From Limnomonas spitsbergensis (taxonomy: Eukaryota > Chlorophyta > Chlorophyceae > Chlamydomonadales), in the NCBI GenBank assembly GCA_037349105.1, contig JAYJMM010000009.1, positions 2,266,001 through 2,330,000 on the forward strand: a stretch of 64,000 nt of DNA, in the 5' to 3' direction. Every line of letters starts with the position of its first letter. Position 1 is the first letter of the stretch. Both the position numbers and the translations under genes were made by a program. Of the stretch, positions 34,701 through 46,700 are shown piece after piece. Under the pieces are notes generated by a model. It worked only from the letters and a program-made list of their open reading frames with translations. It searched no databases and had not been told where the DNA came from.

Positions 34701-37700
34701 CGCAAAAAAATACAGGCGCATTGGTGGGTGGGAAAAAGGGGTTATGGGAGGACGGGGAGGGGGGTCAGACGGGTGGGGGATGGCTGCAGCCCTCACTGTC
34801 AATTGTGAAAGACCTCGCGGATGTAGGTAGGATAATGAATGAGGGGCGGGTGATCCAGGAATGGCACTGGGAGTTGGAGGTGTGGGGAGGGGGGCCAAAA
34901 GGTGTTGAGAGTGGATGCAGCCATCATTCCTGCGCCTGCCCACTGCCCAGCATAGCCTAGGACCTCCCTCACACAAGTGGGGAAACGAAATGGGAGGTGG
35001 GGGACATCCCCCACACAAGTGGGGAAACGAAAGGGGAGGTGTAGGACCTCCCACACACATGTGGGGAACCGAGAGGGGAGGAGGGGACCAGAAATGTGCC
35101 TGTGGGAAGGAAAGGGGGGGGGGCTAAAGGGGGCATACATGGGGCTGGAAGGAGGCGTTGAAGGAATGAAGTGTCCGTGACAGGAAAGGGGGGCGGGGAG
35201 GCGAAAGGGGGCATACATGGGGCTGGAAGGAGGCGTTGAAGGAATGAAGTGTCTGTGACAGGAAAGGAGGGGCGGGGAGGCTAAAGGGGGCATACACGGG
35301 GCTGGAAGGAGGCGTTGAAGGAATGAAGTGTCCGTGACAGGAAAAGGGGGGGGGGAGGCGAAAGGGGGCATACATGGGGCTGGAAGGAGGCGTTGAAGGA
35401 ATGAAGTGTCTGTGACAGGAAAGGAGGGGCGGGGAGGCTAAAGGGGGCATACACGGGGCTGGAAGGAGGCGTTGAAGGAATGAAGTGTCCGTGACAGGAA
35501 AGGGGGGCGGGGAGGCTAAAGGGGGCATACATGGGGCTGGAAGGAGGCGTTGAAGGAATGAACTGCCCGTGACAGGAAAGGGGGGGGGGGAGGCGAAAGG
35601 GGGCATACATGGGGCTGGAAGGAGGCGTTGAAGGAATGAACTGTCCGTGACAGGAAAGGAGGGGGGGGAGGCGAAAGGGGGCATACATGGGGCTGGAAGG
35701 AGGGTTTGAAGGAATGAAGTGTCTGTGACAGGATAGGGGGGCGGGGAGGCGAAAGGGGGCATACATGGGGCTGGAAGGAGGCGTTGAAGGAATGAAGTGT
35801 CTGTGACAGGAAAAGGGGGGGGGGAGGCGAAAGGGGGCATACATGGGGCTGGAAGGAGGCGTTGAAGGAATGAAGTGTCTGTGACAGGAAAGGAGGGGGG
35901 GGGAGGCGAAAGGGGGCATACATGGGGCTGGAAGGAGGCGTTGAAGGAATGAAGTGTCTGTGACAGGAAAGGAGGGGGGGGAGGCGAAATGGGGCATACA
36001 TGGGGCTGGAAGGAGGCGTTGAAGGAATGAAGTGTCTGTGACAGGAAAAGGGGGGGGGGAGGCGAAAGGGGGCATACATGGGGCTGGAAGGAGGCGTTGA
36101 AGGAATGAAGTGTCTGTGACAGGAAAGGAGGGGGGGGGAGGCGAAAGGGGGCATACATGGGGCTGGAAGGAGGCGTTGAAGGAATGAAGTGTCTGTGACA
36201 GGAAAGGAGGGGGGGGGAGGCGAAAGGGGGCATACATGGGGCTGGAAGGAGGCGTTGAAGGAATGAAGTGTCTGTGACAGGAAAGGAGGGGGGGGGAGGC
36301 GAAAGGGGGCATACATGGGGCTGGAAGGAGGCGTTGAAGGAATGAAGTGTCTGTGACAGGAAAGGGGGGGGGGGGAGGCGAAAGGGGGCATACATGGGGC
36401 TGGAAGGAGGCGTTGAAGGAATGAAGTGTCCGTGACTGGATAGGGGGGGGGGGGCTAAAGGGGGCATACATGGGGCTGGAAGGAGGCGTTGAAGGAATGA
36501 AGTGTCCGTGACAGGAAAGGGAGGGGCGGGGAGACGAAAGGGGGCATACATGGGGCTGGAAGGAGGCGTTGAAGGAATGAAGTGTCCGTGACAGGAAAGG
36601 GGGGGGGGGAGGCGAAAGGGGGCATACATGGGGCTGGAAGGAGGCGTTGAAGGAATGAAGTGTCCGTGACAGGAAAGGGGGGGGGGGGAGGCGAAAGGGG
36701 GCATACATGGGGCTGGAAGGAGGCGTTGAAGGAATGAAGTGTCCGTGACAGGAAAGGAGGGGGGGGGAGGCGAAAGGGGGCATACATGGGGCTGGAAGGA
36801 GGCGTTGAAGGGATGAAGTGTCCGTGACAGGATAGGGGGGCGGGGAGGCGAAAGGGGGCATACATGGGGCTGGAAGGAGGCGTTGAAGGAATGAAGTGTC
36901 CGTGACAGGAGGCTGCCCATGGCAGGGCTGGTTTGACAAGTGTCGGTGGAGGGAGGGAGCAAAAAGGGCAGGGGTGTGGCTGCAGTCATGACTGACCTTA
37001 GGGTGGCTATACCTGCCTCGCCTGATAGAGTGTTAAGGGTAAAAGGTTTTAGGGTTCAGTGCTGTTGTAACAAAGTGAGCGCATCCACCCTGAGCATTTT
37101 CCGAGTGGGGCAGGCAGAGCGAACCGGAGGGGAACCAGCAGCAGAGACCGGAACAGAACAAGGGCTGTGGAGTCTATACTCATCCTGTATATATGCAGGA
37201 ATATATACAGGATCTATATATTCTCTTAATATATGTGGATAATATTTGTTTAAAACGCGCAACATTAGACACGCGGCCTACTAACAGAACAAAAACATCA
37301 ACACATTGTGGAGCTTGTGCAGCCGGGTTCACCTTTTTCAGGAAGCCTGCTGGGCTTCAGGTTAAGGGGGGGGCTTAGGGTTCAGGGTTCCGGAGTAGGT
37401 GTAGGGTAGGATTAGGGTTCAGGGTTTTGGGTGAGCTTGGGGTTTGGGGGTTCAGACTGGTTTCAGGGTTAAGGGTTGGCTTACGGTTTAGGGTTTTGCA
37501 GTGGGTTTAGGGTGGGCTCATAGTTCAGGGTTTCGGAGTGGGTTCAGGGTTTAGAGTGGGCTTAGGGTTCAAGGTTTCAGAGTGCGCTTAGTGTTTAGGG
37601 TGGGCTTAGGGTTCAGATTTTCAGAGTTCGATCAGGGTGTAGGGTGGGCTTAGGGTTCAGATCTTCAAAGTTCGATCAGGGTGTAGAGTGGGCTTAGGGT

Positions 37701-40700
37701 TCAGATTACCAGAGTTGTGTCAGGGCTGAGGGTTGAGGGTTGAGGGTGGGCTTAGGGTTCAGGGTCATCTTTGGAAAGCCTGTTGGGTACCATGGCCCCG
37801 TCATCGGGTCTTATGCTTTTGTTTGTGCAAGTGTTGATCCAGACTCTGGTTCCAATTAAGCCTTGCATGTGCCCTAGACCCTGATTCCTCAATCATTCAA
37901 ACCCTAAACCCTAAACCTCCTGCGCAGGACGGTCGACGGTTTTGGATGGCATCATGAAGGAGGTGCAGGCGCTCATAGACGTTTCACAGGTATGTCCACT
38001 GCTGTATTTTTTATTCAAAGGCGGGACACCACGGCCGATCGGTCGCTGACGAGATGGGGAAGTACAAATGATATGGCCGATCGCCTTGCTGGAGGCGTGC
38101 CTGCGCTGGCCGAAAGAGAAAAGAGAGGGGGGGTCGGCACTCGTAGATGTTTCACAGGTACGTGCACTGCTGTGTCTCTTATTCCAAGACGGGAAATCAT
38201 GGCGGATCGGCCGCTGACAAAAATGGGGAAATACAAAACATGGCCGATTGCCCCACTGGGGTCGTCTTTGGAGCAGGCCGGAGGTAAAAGAGAGGGGGGG
38301 GGCGCTCAAAGATGTTTCTCAGGTATGTGCACTAATGTCTTTCTTATCCAAAGGCATCAATAAGATTTTGGGGGCCCCAAATTGAAAAGCGACCATGCAA
38401 AATGTATAGCAATGTATAAAAAGTATCGAACGGAAAGGAATATTTCATCATTTGGTTTATTATAAGATCTGGGCTCGTAAATCCAGCAGTAAGCATCCCG
38501 GGACATGCATGGAGACCACCTGCGTCAATGAGATGGAAGTTTTGGATTTCATAGACATCCTGCGGACGGCAAGAAACCGGGCCGAAGTTAGCTTTATTAA
38601 GAAGATATGAGAATAGAGTACCCCTTGTTCGAAACTGAAGTCCCGTTCGCAGCACCTCAACATCGTGCGCTCTATTGACGTGCTGATGGACCTGCCCTGG
38701 ATCGTTAAATTTATATCCGAATCGCCGTGCCACATTTAGAATTCAAATCTGACTGATCCGTTTGCAGCACCCCAACATCGGGCGCTTCATCGAAGTACTG
38801 ATGGACCCGCCCTGTAGTTTTAAATCTTGGATTAGATACGCCATGCCGGATTTTGAATTCAAATCTTACTACCCTGCTCGCAGCACCTCAACATTGTGCG
38901 CTGCATCGACCTGCATGCGGACCCCCGCCCTTCATCGTTTACTTGTGATTCGGACTCACCTTGCACCATGCATTATGCAACATTCCAATTCAAATGCGAC
39001 CGTCCGTTCGCAGCACCCCTACATTGTGTGCTTCATCGGCATGTACCGCCATCAATTATATTTGAATTTCGGCGTGCCATGTCACATATTGTATTCAAAT
39101 CTGACTGCCCTGTTCGCCACATTACAACATCGCAGGCTTTATCGACATGTGCATGGAGCCATCCTGTATTGTTTAATTTTGAATTCGAAACGCCATGCCA
39201 CATTTGAATTCAAATTGGACTGCCCCGTTTGCAGCACCCAGACATCATAGGTGTGTGCATGGACCTGCCCTGTACTGCTTAAATTTGAATTCGAATCGAC
39301 ATGCCACATTTGAATTCAAATTCGACTGCCCCGTTTGCAGCACCCCAACATCGTGCGCTTCATTGGTGTGTGTATGGACCCGCCTCGCATTGTGACTGAG
39401 TACTACCCGCTCGGGTCCCTCTTCTTCATCATCGCGAAGGCGAGGGAGAGTGACCACAATGTGATCCGGCAGCTCAGTTGGGCCAGGTGAGTGACACGCT
39501 GGGTGATGTGATGGAACAGTTGGACCTGGTGAGAGGAACACACAAAGGGATATGATGGTGAGGGCGAGGTAACTAGGGAAAGGGATGTGTAGGGGACCTG
39601 TAGGGGGGTGTAGGGGGGGATAGGGGGGGATAGGGGGCCTGAAGAGGGGGAAGGGACCTGTAGGGGGGTGTAGGGGGGTGTAAGGGGGTGTAGGGGACCT
39701 GAAGAGGGGGGAGGGACCTGTAGGGGGGGTCCCTGAAGTCCTCATGTAGTTGGATGGACATGCTGCCCCTTCTCCGCAGTGAATGAGCTTGTGATCTGGC
39801 CGATGGGGTAGAATCTGTGCCAAGGGACTGCAATTGGACAGCCAACTCAAATCTTTGTTTGAATCTCGAAACTCGGAGGCCACAGCGAACTCAAACCCTG
39901 TTTGAATCACTGTTTGAATTTAAATGCTGCAGCCAACTCAAAACCCTGTTTGAGTTACTGTTTCAATTTAAATGCCGCAGACGCCTCCAAATGCTCCACA
40001 ACGTAGCGGCCGGTATGGCATACCTCCACAGCCGCAACTACGTGCACGGCGACCTGCGCTCACCCAACATCTTCGTGGGGCTCGACGGACATGTCAAGAT
40101 TGGTGACTTTGGCTTTGCCAGGCTGCTGGGTGAGAGCATGAGGTGTGGAAGGGCAGGTATGAGGTCTCCAGGTATTCCCTGGCATGCGGATTGAGTAATA
40201 CATCACACTATTGTCTTCATCCCCTGGTATTAATAACTGATGTGCTGTACAGATCCAGATTCGGGATCAGGATACTAAGTTACCCCTTCATAACTTAGTT
40301 AATCCCGCTGCCACGCCTCACCTCTGCCCCACACACCTGAATCGATTGCCATGCTTTCTATGCTCCCTATCTCCTATGCTTCTTGGCGCATATGCGGCCT
40401 ATGCTCCTTGACCCCGAGTCAGGTCTCACCTCTGCCCCACTTACACCGGTCATCTTTGCTTCCTGGACCTTCCTGCTCTGTGATCAGGCGATGGTGAATC
40501 TACGATGAACAGCCGCACCACCAACCCTCGCTGGCTAGCGCCAGAGGTAGGAGGCTTTTCACATAGTAGGCTCCAAGTTTGTAGGAGGTGAGAGACCCTC
40601 TGCCAAAGATGAGGATTATTTTTTGCTTTTTTAAGGAGGTTTGAGACTCAGACTCAATATTGAAATTTCTGAAGGAGGCTCGAGACTTGGACTTTTGTTT

Positions 40701-43700
40701 TCTTGGAGGAGGCTGGAATCCGGGATCCCAGTTTGAAGTTTGAAAGAGGCTGGGACTTGAATGCACGTTTGAATTCATTTGTTCTTGGTGTCCTCCCACT
40801 TCAGACACTCAGCAGGAATATTTGGATCTCATGAAGGCGTCCTTTGATCTCCACAAAGCTAGTTCAAGGCTGAAGCTACATTTTCTTTTGTATCTCGTCT
40901 TCCATGTAGCTGTTGCTACAGCAATGGCACAATCTCTCAAAAGCCTCTCACTTCTGGGCCTGGAGAAGCAAAGCAATGGCGTTATACCCCGCCCCCCCTG
41001 AGTATAATCTGTCTTCAATGTGAAGGCCGTGACTTGGACTGGCGGGTCCCTGTGTTGTGTTCAGGGTTTAGGGTCCCTGTGTTGTGTTCAGGGTTTAGGG
41101 TCCCTGTGTCGTGTTCAGGGTTTAGGGTCCCTGTGTTGTGTTCAGGGTTTAGGGTTCCTGTGTTGTGTTCAGGGTTTAGGGTCCCTGTGTTGTGTTCAGG
41201 GTTTAGGGTCCCTGTGTCGTGTTCAGGGTTCAGGGTCCCTGTGTTGTGTTCAGGGTTTAGGGTTCCTGTGTTGTGTTCAGGGTTTAGGGTCCCTGTGTCG
41301 TGTTCAGGGTTTAGGGTCCCTGTGTTGTGTTCAGGGTTTAGGGTCCCTGTGTCGTGTTCAGGGTTTAGGGTCCCTGTGTTGTGTTCAGGGTTTAGGGTCC
41401 CTGTGTTGTGTTCAGGGTTTAGGGTCCCTGTGTCGTGTTCAGGGTTTAGGGTCCCTGTGTTGTGCTTACCATACGCCTTAAAGCTGAATCCCGAACGCAC
41501 CCCTAAGATTGATCCGTCTACCTGGTAAGGAAACCTCTCAACCCTGTCCCGCGCCTCCCCTGCGTTTCGACCTCCTCCCCCCTCCAAGTTCCACCTATCT
41601 CACATAATCACATCCACTTGCAGTCATTTCAACCGTTTCACTGCCCCCCATGAAATCTCCCAGGTTCTGCGTGACGGTCGCTGCAGCCGTGCCTCTGACG
41701 TCTTCTCATTCGCCATCATCATGTGGGAGATGCTGACCTGGCAGATCCCCTACACGGGATATTTCTCACTCCAGGTGCGGACAGGAGGGAAAGGGGGATG
41801 CGAGGATCTTTTATGCTGGGTGATAGCCGAGGGAAGGTAAGAAAGAAAGAAAGCTACGCCCCGTGGGAGGTGTGAGAGTTAAGGAAACAGCGCAGCCTGG
41901 GCCGAAGCCACATCCGCGCTGTTACCGTCAGAGTGAGGGTAAGCATAAAAGATTGAGGTAGGAATGGGACAGTGGGTAGTAGTTCAGTGTGCATCCTCGG
42001 TGCCTTCCCTGCTCAGGTGTCTTTGCTTGTTCATTTTACTGGACTTGTCCTCTGTGGCTTCTTTTTACTGGACTTGTCCTCTGTGGCTTCTTTTTACTGG
42101 ACTTGTCATCTGTGGCTTCTTTTTACTGGACTTGTCCTCTGTGGCTTCTTTTTACTGGACTTGTCCTCTGTGGCTTCTTTTTACTGGACTTGTCCTCTGT
42201 GGCTTCTTTTTACTGGACTTGTCGTCTGTGGCTTCTTTTTACTGGACTTGTCGTCTGTGGCTTCTTTTTGCTGGACTTGTCCTCTGTGGCTTCTTTTTAC
42301 TGGACTTGTCCTCTGTGGCTTCTTTTTACTGGACTTGTCCTCTGTGGCTTCTTTTTACTGGACTTGTCCTCTGTGGCTTCTTTTTACTGGACTTGTCGTC
42401 TGTGGCTTCTTTTTACTGGACTTGTCGTCTGTGGCTTCTTTTTACTGGACTTGTCCTCTGTGGCTTCTTTTTACTGGACTTGTCCTCTGTGGCTTCTTTT
42501 TACTGGACTTGTCCTCTGTGGCTTCTTTTTACTGGACTTGTCTTGTGTGGCTTCTTTTTACTGGACTTGTCCTCTGTGGCTTCTTTTTACTGGACTTGTC
42601 TTGTGTGGCTTCTTTTTACTGGACTTGTCCTCTGTGGCTTCTTTTGACTGGACTTGTCGTCTGTGGCTCCTTTTTACTGGACTTGTCCTCTGTGGCTTCT
42701 TTTTACTGGACTTGTCCTCTGTGGCTTCTTTTTACTGGACTTGTCCTCTGTGGCTTCTTTTTACTGGACTTGTCCTCTGTGGCTTCTTTTTACTGGACTT
42801 GTCTTGTGTGGCTTCTTTTTACTGGACTTGTCCTCTGTGGCTTCTTTTTACTGGACTTGTCTTGTGTGGCTTCTTTTTACTGGACTTGTCCTCTGTGGCT
42901 TCTTTTTACTGGACTTGTCGTCTGTGGCTTCTTTTTACTGGACTTGTCGTCTGTGGCTTCTTTTTACTGGACTTGTCCTCTGTGGCTTCTTTTTACTGGA
43001 CTTGTCCTCTGTGGCTTCTTTTTACTGGACTTGTCTTGTGTGGCTTCTTTTTACTGGACTTGTCCTCTGTGGCTTCTTTTTACTGGACTTGTCTTGTGTG
43101 GCTTCTTTTTACTGGACTTGTCCTCTGTGGCTTCTTTTGACTGGACTTGTCGTCTGTGGCTCCTTTTTACTGGACTTGTCCTCTGTGGCTTCTTTTTACT
43201 GGACTTGTCTTGTGTGGCTTCTTTTTACTGGACTTGTCCTCTGTGGCTTCTTTTTACTGGACTTGTCTTGTGTGGCTTCTTTTTACTGGACTTGTCCTCT
43301 GTGGCTTCTTTTTACTGGACTTGTCTTGTGTGGCTTCTTTTTACTGGACTTGTCCTCTGTGGCTTCTTTTTACTGGACTTGTCGTCTGTGGCTACCGAGT
43401 CTTGACTTGTGTGACTTCTATCCATGCCCTTTGGCTTGCTTGACTTGACTACCTTGTCTTCCTTGGATTGTGTGACACGTATCCTTGCCTCCTGTGACTT
43501 CCTTCCCCCCTGTCCCTCTGTGCCATAAGATGTGGTTTACAGTCCTGTTGTACTTAACCAAAACAAGCGCGCAAAATGGTGGCCTTGAGCCAGAGTTCGC
43601 GAGGTGCTAAGCGGGCGGTGTCAACCTAGCACTGATACCTACCTCGTAATTCCTTATTAGTTGCTGAAGTTGTGCAGGTGACCTTTCGTCTAATTTCAAA

Positions 43701-46700
43701 TTAAAATTTCGCTTCCCTGTAAAAGCTGCTGCACATTCGAGTGGGAGCATGCACACATCCTGTTTCACAACCGTTTCTTATTTGCGTTTGTTGCTCCTTA
43801 TCTGTCGTGTCTGTTGCGCAGGTGACCTTCCACCACATCCGCGATGACTTCCGCCCGGACATCCCCCCGGACTGCGAGCTCCCCGTCTCGAAAAAGGTCA
43901 ACCTGGACCCGTTCAAGGCACTCATGAGCGAGTGCTGGCACCAGGATCCAGAACAGAGGTGAGAATGGACAGCGCTGATGAATTCGGCTCTCTTCATGTC
44001 TTCATGTGGTCATGCGGATGGAAAATGCTGAATGACATCGGCGCTCTTCAGTGAAGAGTCTTCACACTAGCTGGTTTGTGCACAAACAGGGATGTCCAGG
44101 GTCCTCGAGGACATAGTTTAGGGTTTAGGATCACCCTAATTCGGCCCTCTTCAGTGAACAGTCTTCACTCTAGCAGGTTCGTTCACAAAAAGGGATATCC
44201 AGGGTCTCTGAGGTCATGGTTTAGGGTTAAGGGTTCAGGGTTTAGGGTCACCCTCATCCCAAAACCCTGAACCACTTGAATCAGGACAAATTACCGAGGG
44301 GGCATTGATCACTGTTAGTGTTAGTGATGGCGGAGGAGGGGTCCATCCCTTGTGGTACCCAGGTCCCAGGAGTACCTAGGCCTCAGGTTGTAAGAGTCTT
44401 TGAATTGTGCATTGTCTTTCGGAGCCCAAGAAGGCGCCCAGGAGTGTTGTAATTGCAAACCATTTGCGATGCAAGACCCAAGCGCCTTTTTGGTACCCAA
44501 TGCACTGTAACAAAGCAACGCGCAAAAGCAGACATGCCCTGGTGCCTTCCATATTTTCCTCACCAGGCTACTCAAACAAGGCTCACCTGGCCCTAATGTT
44601 TCCTTTGCTTCTTCACTACCTTAGATTTCATTTATTTTCCCTCGGGAATGATAAAAACGACTTCTTTTAATGTTACCCTCAGGGCAAATTATCAATTAAA
44701 ACTCATAATTTCTTACTGAACATTGGCATCAACGATCGATAATCAGTATAGTCATGGATCCCTCAACCCGAAACAATTTTAATTGTGAGGGAAGGCAGAG
44801 CAAATCTACAGAATGCTTCTTAAACCTGTTTTGCTCAAGCTTTGATCACACCACACTCGCAGGCCTACTTTCTCGGAGGTTGCTGCGCGCCTTTCAGCCC
44901 TGATGCACTGGCAGAATACGGTGGGAAGCTGAAGCAGGGTTTATACGCGATGTGTGGGGGGGTCTGCTTATGCTCCAATCAAGTCTGCTTTTTCCCACGA
45001 GGATTGCACAGTAGGTACCGTAAAACGGCAAAAAAAATGGTTTTGATGCGCGGACCCTATGGCGTTCTACGGTAAACCATTAACCCATGCAAATGAACCC
45101 TGCGTCCTCATTCCCCTGGTCGATCCCCATTTAAAGGAGTTGTCAAGCTTCCTATCCCCCTTTCCCTTCCCTGCCCCTTTCCCTTTGCAGGTTGGCCGCA
45201 TCCGTGCGCAGATGACGGCTGCCAGTGCGGGGCTGAGGACAAACGGGACATCCTCCGGCGGCCACGACATGATGATTCACGACGTTGAGGACGGCTGGTC
45301 GCCCGACACCTCTCAGGTACACAAGCTCAATAACCTTCATCAGGATTGAAAAGCCCCTGTGAGGCTTGTATGGACGATATAGGAGCATCCAAGAATCAAC
45401 GGGATAACATTTGAGGATTGCCTGAGATCTTGCCGTTTGAAAATCGTGTGAGAGAGTGAGAGCCCCACCAATTGACCCATAATACAATTTTGTTGGCAAG
45501 CCCTCAACCAATGAAGGCATGAGCTTGAGCTCCTCAAACAGCTCGAGGCATCAATCGTCTTCACCTTCACTCCACCGCTTTGTCCCTCCAACCCAGGCGG
45601 GCGCCGGTAGCAGCCATGGCGGCGCTGTTGGTCCTGTGGGTCATCACCCGGGTGTTCCTCCTAACGTCACCTCGGATGGATCGTCGGCAGCGGGGTGGCC
45701 GCCTCGGATACCGCCCTCCGTATTGGGATGGACACCGGAGGCTGGTAGCAGTGGGGGCGGGGCGCTGGGCGCGCCTACCTCGCAGCAGCAGGTTGAGCTG
45801 CCAGGCAGCCCGTTTGGCAGTGCGGCGGGCGCAGCAGCGGCCACGGCTGCGTCGTCCGCGCTGGGTGCTTCTTGCTCCCCCGGCTCCGCTGCTTACCACG
45901 CCGCATCCTCCTCGCTTGCAGTCACGTCCCGCTCCTCTCTGGATCTGTACCCGCCCTCGACGGTTGCTGTCGGGCCGGCGCCCTATGGCGAGGCCCAGGA
46001 GGAGATGCCTGAAATGCCCATGCCGGGGCAGCCGACCACGTCACTGACGCCGGCGGCAGCCGCCTGGTTGAACTCTGTCGTGTCGGCCAAAAAGGCCAAC
46101 TGCATCAGTGTGCTCTCACCAGCTGCACATGCCCAAGCCATGACCAATCAGCAGCTTCAGCATCCATCTCCCAACATGGCGGATGCGTCCAATGCTCTCA
46201 GCGGGGGTGGAATGCAGGTGATCAACATCGCACTCTGCTCGACGGAATGCTGGCTGCATGCTTGTCCCAATCAATTAGGAAGTGCCAATTACAAACCAGC
46301 AATTCTGGAACGCAGTGCATTTGAACAGCCTTCCCGCACCCCTACAAAAATAAATTTGTCGATTCAGTTCTACAGGGTGTTTTGTTTTTGTTTTTTTGCT
46401 TGTTACCAAACATACAGGTTTTGGCGGTAGGCAACAATACCTGTTTTTTATCCGCAAAGCGTCTTAACTGTTTTTTCTAATAAACAGGTAAAGGAGGTCA
46501 GAAATGAAGACTTTTGAAGCCCTCGAATGATTCCAACCGATTTTAACCAATTCCGACCAGCGTCATCATCGCGCACCCCAGATGGTCCGCGCAGCCCATC
46601 GCGCGACCCTCGCAAACAATATAAAAAATACAACATTTTCATGCGAAGGCAAAAGGGTAAGCAGGGCACCGGTTACATGCATTCATGTGATTGGTTTCCA

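Larger units (their letters stand above)
33050..44920 (+). other. Kinase gene exons 16–24: protein kinase domain
   Basis: All major kinase motifs are present. The glycine loop is [12 protein letters not shown] (about 1346–1357) and the ATP lysine is in VAVKEM (K1367). The hinge is [10 protein letters not shown]. The catalytic loop is [11 protein letters not shown] (D1483, N1488) and the metal motif is DFGFARLL (D1501). APE is at 1526–1528, then [20 protein letters not shown], and the end is [30 protein letters not shown] and QRPTF indicate the TKL (Raf/MAPKKK-like) group. HRD is replaced by HGD (non-RD) and the usual DLK by DLR; the catalytic Asp is kept, so the domain is probably active. The glycine loop is split by intron 16. 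Confidence 0.93.

Noticed and set aside
35124..36989. 621-residue minus-strand Pro/Ser/Phe repeat protein
   Set aside because: Product of the ~79-bp intron 17 array; open only because of repeat periodicity, and two other frames are also open.
38344..38735. Minus-strand frame of 129 residues ([13 protein letters not shown]) as a separate gene
   Set aside because: It overlaps exon 19 decoy copies on the opposite strand and has no motif.
41972..43448. Hydrophobic repeat frame resembling a multi-pass membrane protein
   Set aside because: 28-bp array; three frames encode the same shifted repeat, and it lies inside kinase intron 22.
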